Shown here one piece after another: positions 58,674 to 64,000 of a DNA stretch of 64,000 nucleotides. A model generated the notes under the pieces. That model was given only the letters and a program-made list of their open reading frames with translations, was not told where the DNA came from and made no database searches. This DNA is from Rhodococcus rhodnii (lineage in GTDB: Bacteria; Actinomycetota; Actinomycetes; Mycobacteriales; Pseudonocardiaceae): contig JOAA01000003.1 in assembly GCA_000720375.1 (NCBI GenBank), positions 682,001 to 746,000 of the forward strand, read 5' to 3'. Numbering within the stretch: position 1 is the stretch's first letter; every line of letters starts with the position of its first letter. The translations under genes and the position numbers were made by a program.

Positions 58674-59337
58674 CGATCAGCTCGAGGCCGCCCTCCGCCA
58701 GCTGAACATCGACGTGCCCGAACCGCCGGACGTCCAAGCGCAGGTCCGCGCCCGGCTCAGCGAGCCGCGCCGGTCGGTCCTGCGCCCGATCCTGGTCACG
58801 GCGGCCGCGGTGCTGCTCGCGTTCAGCCTGGCCTTCGCGGTGTCGCCGGATGTACGGGCCGCCGTCGCGGAGTTCCTGAGGTTCGCGGGCATCGAATTCC
58901 GACAGGATGCTCCGCCGCCGATACCGTCCATCCCCACGGTTCCCGGCGAGCGGACGATCAGCTTGGCCGAAGCGAGGCAACAGTTTGACGTCAAGCTGCC
59001 TCCAGCATTGGGCGAGCCGATCGAAGTCCGTGTCTCCGAACGCGTGCTTTCCCTGCTGTACGAAGGAAAGCGGCTCGACGAGTTCGAAGGCGACTTCGGA
59101 CCGGCGATGGCGAAGTTCGCCAGGGCACAGGACATCGAACGGGTCACCGTCAACGGCCGTGAGGCGCTGTGGATTCCGCGTCCGCACGAGGTCCTGTACA
59201 TCGACCGTAACGGCCAGTGGCAGCACGAATCCGCGCGCATGTCCGGCAAAACCCTTATCTGGCAGGACGGTGGCGTCACGCTACGACTGGAAGGCGACTT
59301 CAGCAAGGAAGAAGCGCTCCGGCTGGCCTCGGACTAG
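58666..59337 (+). CDS. Membrane-anchored anti-sigma-like protein
   Basis: A 223-residue product from ATG 58666, overlapping the sigma gene by eight bases. A short cytoplasmic head of about 38 residues (D-D-Q-L-E-A-A-L-R-Q-L-N-I-D-V-P-E-P) could hold the sigma factor. One membrane helix (about 41-60) precedes an extracytoplasmic domain. That domain has I-S-L-A-E-A-R-Q-Q-F-D-V-K-L-P and E-A-L-W-I-P-R-P-H-E-V-L-Y-I-D, resembling the DUF4367-like sensor domains. No zinc-binding H-x3-C-x2-C motif is seen, so it is not a ZAS anti-sigma. The assignment rests mainly on gene order and topology. It overlaps glnE by four bases at the 3' end. Confidence 0.75.
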   Translation: MTDDQLEAALRQLNIDVPEPPDVQAQVRARLSEPRRSVLRPILVTAAAVLLAFSLAFAVSPDVRAAVAEFLRFAGIEFRQDAPPPIPSIPTVPGERTISLAEARQQFDVKLPPALGEPIEVRVSERVLSLLYEGKRLDEFEGDFGPAMAKFARAQDIERVTVNGREALWIPRPHEVLYIDRNGQWQHESARMSGKTLIWQDGGVTLRLEGDFSKEEALRLASD

Positions 59338-62264
59338 TCGTAGAAGACTCGCTCGACCACCGCGCGCGCCCGGCGCGTTGTGCGGCGGTACGAGTCGAGG
59401 AACTCGCCAGGGTCGGCGTCACCGGGGTAGCCCAAAGCCGTTGCCACGGCCAGCAATTCACGTCCGGAGGTTGGCACCTGATCAGTTTGCTTGCCACGCA
59501 CCAGGGTTGCGGCGTTGCGCACGCTGGTCGCGAGCAACCACGCGGTCCGGAGTTCCTCGGCATCCGACGACGTGATCAGCCCTGCTTCATCAGCAGCGGC
59601 AAGGCCTGCCAGGGTGCTCGGGGTACGCAACGCGGGTACTTCGTGGGCGTGCTGCAACTGCAGCAACTGCACGGTCCACTCGACGTCGGCGAGGCCGCCG
59701 CGGCCGAGCTTGGTGTGCGTGGTCGGGTCGGCGCCGCGCGGCAACCGTTCAGTGTCCACTCTGGCCTTGATCCGGCGGATCTCGCGGACGCTCGTGGAGT
59801 CCAAACCCTTTCGGGGATAACGGAATTCGTCGATCGCGTTGATGAACCGCGCACCGACATCGGCATCGCCGGCGACGAACGCTGCACGCAGCAACGCCTG
59901 CCATTCCCAGACTTCGCTCCACTGCCGGTAGTACGCGATGTACGAGTTGAGCGTCCGGACAAGTGGCCCTTGCCGTCCTTGGGGCCGTAGCCCGACGTCG
60001 ACTTCCAGTGGCGGATCCTGGCTGGGTGACCCGAGTGCGCGGCGCATCGACTCGACGACAGCGGACGCGAACTTGACCGCCTCGTCATCGGTGGAGCCTT
60101 CGGCTGCTTCGCAGACGAACATGACGTCGGCATCCGAGCCGTAGCCCAACTCGAAACCCCCGAGCCGCCCCATTCCGATGATCGCGATCTTCGCCTTGGG
60201 CCAACCGCCCAGCTCTACGGCCTTCTCGCGCTCGGCCGCGGCAAGAGCCGCCTGCAGCACGGCGACCCACACGCTCGACAACGCCCCGCACACCGCGGGT
60301 GTCTCCATCAGCCCGAGCAAATCAGCGCACGCGACTCGCGCCAACTCATGCCGTCGCAATGACCGCGCAGCGGCGACAGCGCCGTACAGGTCACGATGCC
60401 GTCCGACGGCCGTGCGCAACGACTGCGCAACCTCAGCAGGATCGCGACCCGCGAGCTCGTCGGTGTCCGCGAGCAGCCGTAGGACTTCCGGCGCACGCGC
60501 AACCATCTCCGGCACGAGCTTCGACGTGCCCAGCAACTGCGCGAGCCGCTCCACGACAGCACCTTCGTCCCGTAGCAACCGCAGGTACCAGGGTGTTGTT
60601 GCCAAAGCTTCGGACATCTTGCGATACGACAGCAATCCGCCGTCTGGGTCGGGCGTGTGCGCGAGCAGGTCCAGCAACACGGGCAGCAACGCGCCCTGAA
60701 TCGCGGCTCGCCGCGAAACTCCGCTGGTCAGGGCGGAGATGTGGTTCAGTGCGCCTTCCGGGCTGGCGTATCCGAGAGCGCCGAGCCGTGCCACTGCCTC
60801 CGACGCGGTCAGCCGCAGAGCCTCGGTGGGGACCTTGGCCACGGCCTCAAGAAGTGGCCTGTAGAAGAGCTTTTCGTGCAGTCGACGCACCCGGTTGGCG
60901 TGACGACGGAACTCCGACAGCAGCACCTGCCCTTCAGCACGGCTACGGTCCGGCCGTACGCCCGACGCACGCGCGAGCCAACGGAGGTCCACGAGGTTGT
61001 TCTCGTCGGGGAACAGGTGCGTACGCCGTAGCTTCTGCAGTTGGAGACGGTGTTCCAAGGTGCGCAGGAACCGGTATGACTCCCCTAGGCCTGCGGCATC
61101 CGCACGGCCGACGTAACCACCGGCACCGAGCGCGGCCAACGCGGCCGTGGTCGACCCGAGGCGCAAACTCTCATCGCTGCGACCGTGCACGAGTTGCAGG
61201 AGCTGCACCGCGAACTCGACGTCCCGCAACCCACCCCGGCCCAGTTTGAGTTCGCGTTCGAGCAGCTCGGCCGGCACGTGGTCCTCGACACGCCGCCGCA
61301 TTTGCTGCACGTCGGCCACAAAGCCGTCACGGTCCGCGGCCGTCCACACCATCGGCCGGACAACGTCCAAATAGGCCTCACCCAGTTCGGCGTCGCCCGC
61401 GACCGGGCGCGCCTTGAGCAGAGCCTGGAACTCCCATGTCCGCGCCCACCGGCGGTAGTACGCGGTGTGTCCCTCCAACGTGCGCACCAGCGCGCCGGCC
61501 TTGCCTTCCGGTCGCAGCGCCGCGTCGACCTCGAAACAGGCCGAGCCCGCGACCGTCATCATCCGGCTGGCCAGGCGCGTCGCCACGTCGAGGTCGTCCT
61601 CACCGACGAACACCACGTCAACGTCGCTGACATAGTTGAGCTCGCGGCCACCGCACTTGCCCATGGCGATGATCGCGAGACGGGCTTTGTTCGGGCCAAT
61701 CTCGTTCTGCGCGACCACTAGCGCGGCCCGCAACGCTTCTTCCGCGAGCTCGGTCAGGCGTGCGGCCACATCGTCGTACGGCGGCGCCGCGAGCTCAGGT
61801 TCGACAAGGTGCCCGAGATCGTCCGCGGCGATCAGCAGCAGCTGCGCCCGGTACGCCGCACGCAGCGCCTTCACCGCGTCCGGCCCGGTCAGATCCGCGA
61901 CCACGGAGGTCAGGTCGAGCTTCGCGCCCGTCCTCAGCGCGCGCCAGCTGTCCCGGTTCGCCACGAGGAAATCCGCGAGTGCCGTCGAAGCCCCGAGCAC
62001 AGCAATGAGGTTGCCGCGCAGCCGCACGTCCTCGCGCAGGGCCGCGGTCAGCTCGGCCCAGGCCCCGGACTCACGCAGCCGGTCAATGCCCCGCAGTGCG
62101 AGGTCGGGATCGGGGCTGCGCGACAGGGCGACCAGCATGGGCTCGGCGTCCTTGACCGGGCCGTCGTCGCCCCACCACCCGGCGGCTCGCAACGCGGCCT
62201 CGGCACGGTCGTCCGTCAGCCCGAAACGGGCAGTGGACGTGACGGTACGCGCGCGATCAGCCAT
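59334..62264 (-). CDS. glnE: Bifunctional glutamine synthetase adenylyltransferase/deadenylylase GlnE
   Basis: A 976-residue product from ATG 62264 (GTG 62267 also possible). It has two nucleotidyltransferase domains joined by a helical linker. The N-terminal one has I-A-M-G-K-C-G-G-R-E-L-N-Y-V-S-D-V-D-V-V-F-V (deadenylylation in family members). The C-terminal one has I-G-M-G-R-L-G-G-F-E-L-G-Y-G-S-D-A-D-V-M-F-V (adenylylation). Both G-x11-D-x-D active sites are intact. It modifies GlnA at Tyr402 in response to nitrogen status. The gene is on the opposite strand, 4 kb from glnA, as in M. tuberculosis (Rv2221c), but about six genes are inserted between. Confidence 0.96.
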   Translation of the reverse strand: MADRARTVTSTARFGLTDDRAEAALRAAGWWGDDGPVKDAEPMLVALSRSPDPDLALRGIDRLRESGAWAELTAALREDVRLRGNLIAVLGASTALADFLVANRDSWRALRTGAKLDLTSVVADLTGPDAVKALRAAYRAQLLLIAADDLGHLVEPELAAPPYDDVAARLTELAEEALRAALVVAQNEIGPNKARLAIIAMGKCGGRELNYVSDVDVVFVGEDDLDVATRLASRMMTVAGSACFEVDAALRPEGKAGALVRTLEGHTAYYRRWARTWEFQALLKARPVAGDAELGEAYLDVVRPMVWTAADRDGFVADVQQMRRRVEDHVPAELLERELKLGRGGLRDVEFAVQLLQLVHGRSDESLRLGSTTAALAALGAGGYVGRADAAGLGESYRFLRTLEHRLQLQKLRRTHLFPDENNLVDLRWLARASGVRPDRSRAEGQVLLSEFRRHANRVRRLHEKLFYRPLLEAVAKVPTEALRLTASEAVARLGALGYASPEGALNHISALTSGVSRRAAIQGALLPVLLDLLAHTPDPDGGLLSYRKMSEALATTPWYLRLLRDEGAVVERLAQLLGTSKLVPEMVARAPEVLRLLADTDELAGRDPAEVAQSLRTAVGRHRDLYGAVAAARSLRRHELARVACADLLGLMETPAVCGALSSVWVAVLQAALAAAEREKAVELGGWPKAKIAIIGMGRLGGFELGYGSDADVMFVCEAAEGSTDDEAVKFASAVVESMRRALGSPSQDPPLEVDVGLRPQGRQGPLVRTLNSYIAYYRQWSEVWEWQALLRAAFVAGDADVGARFINAIDEFRYPRKGLDSTSVREIRRIKARVDTERLPRGADPTTHTKLGRGGLADVEWTVQLLQLQHAHEVPALRTPSTLAGLAAADEAGLITSSDAEELRTAWLLATSVRNAATLVRGKQTDQVPTSGRELLAVATALGYPGDADPGEFLDSYRRTTRRARAVVERVFYD

Positions 62265-62373
62265 CACCGTAGAAACTACGCCAGAATGACCGCGATCCCG
62301 AGCAAGGTCATCACTCCGCGGATGGCGGGCCTACTTCGGATCGCACCGACGGCACCCGCCTCGGTACCGCGGG

Positions 62374-63120
62374 TCAGACCAATGGCAGCGTGTTGCGTGC
62401 TCGGTCGGCCATGGGCAATTCTCCTGCGGCCAGGCGGACGAATCGCTCGATGATCGGCTGCCAGGTTTCGGCGATGTCGGCGTGGACCTGGTCGAGATTG
62501 TCTCGGTCGAGTGCGCCGGGGCGGGCGGTCTCGGCGATCTGCGGGGCCATCGCTGACCACTGCAGGACCGTGTCCGTGGTTGTCTCGATGTGGAATTGCA
62601 CGCCGTAGGCGCAGCCGTTCAGCCGGAAGGCTTGGTTCGGGTATTTGGCGGAGGACGCCATCAGTTCCGCGCCTGGCGGCATTCGGTCGATGCTGTCGAC
62701 GTGGAAGTGCATGACGTCCAGCATCAGCGGGGCTTCCGCGAACAGCGGGTCGGTCCATGCCACGTCTCGCTTCGCCACCAGCGACGGCCCGACTTCGGGG
62801 CCGGAGTCGCCGACAACCACGCGTCCACCCGTCGCTGCCGCGAGCAGTTGACCGCCGAGGCACACAGCGAGCACGGGCATCCGGTTACCGACCGCGGATG
62901 CGAGCAGCTGGCGAACGTCCTTGAGCCATGGGTATTTCGCGTCGTCCATGGCGCCCATCTCGCCACCAAGGCAGACCACGCCCTGGTATTCGTCGAGCGC
63001 CGGGAGCGGCTCGGCGAACGGCCGCACGAGGTGGATCTCGGCGCCGGCGGCCGTCAGCCAGTCGCCGAGGTTCGCGACTGGGTCTGAGTCGTCCGGCTGG
63101 ATCACGAGCAGGCGTGTCAT
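62374..63120 (-). CDS. Class I glutamine amidotransferase-like protein
   Basis: A 248-residue product from ATG 63120 (GTG 63129 also possible). The full triad is present: Cys87 in V-L-A-V-C-L-G-G-Q, His177 and Glu179 in Y-G-V-Q-F-H-I-E. The start L-L-V-I-Q-P-D-D-S-D-P-V-A-N-L-G-D-W-L fits the free-standing GMP-synthase-like GATase group, whose members hydrolyse gamma-glutamyl amides. No synthase partner is fused or adjacent. It lies 10 bp after the GNAT gene in the same operon. The 109 bp between it and glnE hold no feature. Confidence 0.88.
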   Translation of the reverse strand: MTRLLVIQPDDSDPVANLGDWLTAAGAEIHLVRPFAEPLPALDEYQGVVCLGGEMGAMDDAKYPWLKDVRQLLASAVGNRMPVLAVCLGGQLLAAATGGRVVVGDSGPEVGPSLVAKRDVAWTDPLFAEAPLMLDVMHFHVDSIDRMPPGAELMASSAKYPNQAFRLNGCAYGVQFHIETTTDTVLQWSAMAPQIAETARPGALDRDNLDQVHADIAETWQPIIERFVRLAAGELPMADRARNTLPLV

Positions 63121-63130
63121 GCCTTCCACG

Positions 63131-63949
63131 TTAGAACCTGTATTCGGCCAAGTCGTGAACAGGTCGGTAGCCGATCGCCGGGTAGATGCGGTTCGTCGTG
63201 GGATTGGCCAGATCTGTGGTGATCAGCACATGCTCAGCGCCGCGGTCGAGTGCCCATTGGGAGGCGGCGGCCGTTGCGGCGGACGCGTAGCCGTGGCCGC
63301 GGTGCTCCAGCGGGGTGTAGACAGGTGCGATTCTCGCCATACCTTCGAGTGGTCCACGGGCGGACGCGACGGAGACAGGCGTGCCATCGACTTCCCAGAA
63401 GATGCTGACCGCTCCGGGTTCGAGTTTCTGCGCGGCCACTTCATCCGCGACCGGGTGCGCGCCTTGTGGCGGAAGGGCTTCGTGGATGAACTTGGCCGTC
63501 CAGTCGATCAGCATCGGCAGGTCGGCTCGCGTCGCCGCACGTGGCGCGCCCGCAGTGGTCGGCGGCTCGAGCTTGTCCAGTTTGAAGAGGCGGTGCTCCG
63601 TCGTAAGGGTGGCGGACCCACCGGTGATCTTCGTCCACGCCGCCACAAACGCCTCGACCCGATCAACCGGCCCAGTCGCACCGGGCAAGTCGGGCAACAA
63701 CTCGTGCACAGCTTCGGCGGCGAAACCCGCGACCGCGGCAGGCATAGCACTGACAAGAAGCGGATATGGCGGCGTCCGTATCACCGCACCCACGAGATTC
63801 CCGTTGTCATGCAACGTAACCAGCAACGCGCCAGGCCAAGCCCGTGCCGTCGCGGTGATCATCACAGTGTTCGTGACCGGATCCGCGGCCAACAACGGCC
63901 CCGCAACTTCCCGGAACTCGCCCGCAGTGCCGTACACCCGTGCTTCCAT
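63131..63949 (-). CDS. GNAT-family N-acetyltransferase
   Basis: A 272-residue product from ATG 63949 (GTG 63967 also possible). The N-terminal half is a divergent GNAT-like domain (F-R-E-V-A-G-P-L-L-A-A-D-P-V-T-N-T-V-M-I-T). The C-terminal half holds the acetyl-CoA loop V-Y-T-P-L-E-H-R-G-H-G-Y-A-S-A and N-P-T-T-N-R-I-Y-P-A-I-G-Y-R-P-V, typical of FR47-like acetyltransferases. The substrate is unknown. It is the first gene of a pair with the glutamine amidotransferase. The last 51 bases of the window contain its upstream region but no further gene. Confidence 0.87.
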   Translation of the reverse strand: MEARVYGTAGEFREVAGPLLAADPVTNTVMITATARAWPGALLVTLHDNGNLVGAVIRTPPYPLLVSAMPAAVAGFAAEAVHELLPDLPGATGPVDRVEAFVAAWTKITGGSATLTTEHRLFKLDKLEPPTTAGAPRAATRADLPMLIDWTAKFIHEALPPQGAHPVADEVAAQKLEPGAVSIFWEVDGTPVSVASARGPLEGMARIAPVYTPLEHRGHGYASAATAAASQWALDRGAEHVLITTDLANPTTNRIYPAIGYRPVHDLAEYRF

Positions 63950-64000
63950 CACCCAAGGGTGAGCCACACCAACAACGATGGCGACCGATTTACCAAGACA

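Overview
The window is high-GC actinobacterial chromosome, most likely from a member of the Pseudonocardiales (inference). Supporting features are frequent GTG/TTG starts, a WhiB7 regulator with a long attenuated leader, mycobacterial-type gene neighbourhoods, a GlnR-type box at glnA, and several DinB/maleylpyruvate-isomerase-like proteins of the mycothiol-dependent type. No plasmid, phage or CRISPR locus is visible. The only clear mobile-element trace is a frameshifted tyrosine integrase next to tRNA-Ala.

Layout. 0-6.8 kb: tail of a LuxR regulator, a secreted Rieske protein and a copper-monooxygenase-like lipoprotein, an MMPL transporter, and an MprA/MprB-like two-component pair. 6.8-7.7 kb: integrase relic and tRNA-Ala(GGC). 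7.7-18.7 kb: a PaaK-type ligase, a MauE/DsbA-like thiol-redox pair, the helicase HrpB, an SPFH/ribbon-helix-helix operon with a 16-bp palindrome, and an XRE regulator followed by a carboxylase that carries its own biotinyl domain. 18.7-27.8 kb: the translation-quality and division block ssrA, smpB, ftsX, ftsE, prfB, all on the minus strand, interrupted by a NarL-type two-component system and an acyltransferase on the plus strand. 27.8-32 kb: a PadR regulator, a large hypothetical protein, a GlxA-type regulator and two repeat-rich tracts.

32-50 kb matches in order the Mycobacterium tuberculosis Rv3193c-Rv3198c neighbourhood: UPF0182 membrane protein, PDZ/Lon-like protease, DUF2342 metalloprotease-like protein, YgjP-type metallopeptidase, ThiF-like protein, ABC1 kinase, whiB7 and uvrD2. 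Inserted into it are an AbiEi-like protein, a methyltransferase, an orphan CdiI-like immunity protein and an aldo-keto reductase/TetR pair. 50-62 kb matches the Rv2219-Rv2221c neighbourhood (DUF4191, RDD, glnA1, glnE), with an orphan histidine kinase and several regulators inserted. The window ends with a glutamine amidotransferase and a GNAT acetyltransferase.

How the parts work together. ssrA and smpB form the trans-translation pair, and prfB supplies RF2. FtsE/FtsX control septal peptidoglycan hydrolysis. GlnE adenylylates GlnA, whose Tyr402 target is visible. WhiB7 is the translation-stress resistance regulator, and its leader carries a promoter, a leader ORF and an intrinsic terminator. 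The main non-genic novelty is a structured repeat of about 85-105 bp present three times (downstream of ssrA, before the GlxA gene, and downstream of the UPF0182 gene). Each copy lies at the right-hand edge of a degenerate, repeat-rich tract.
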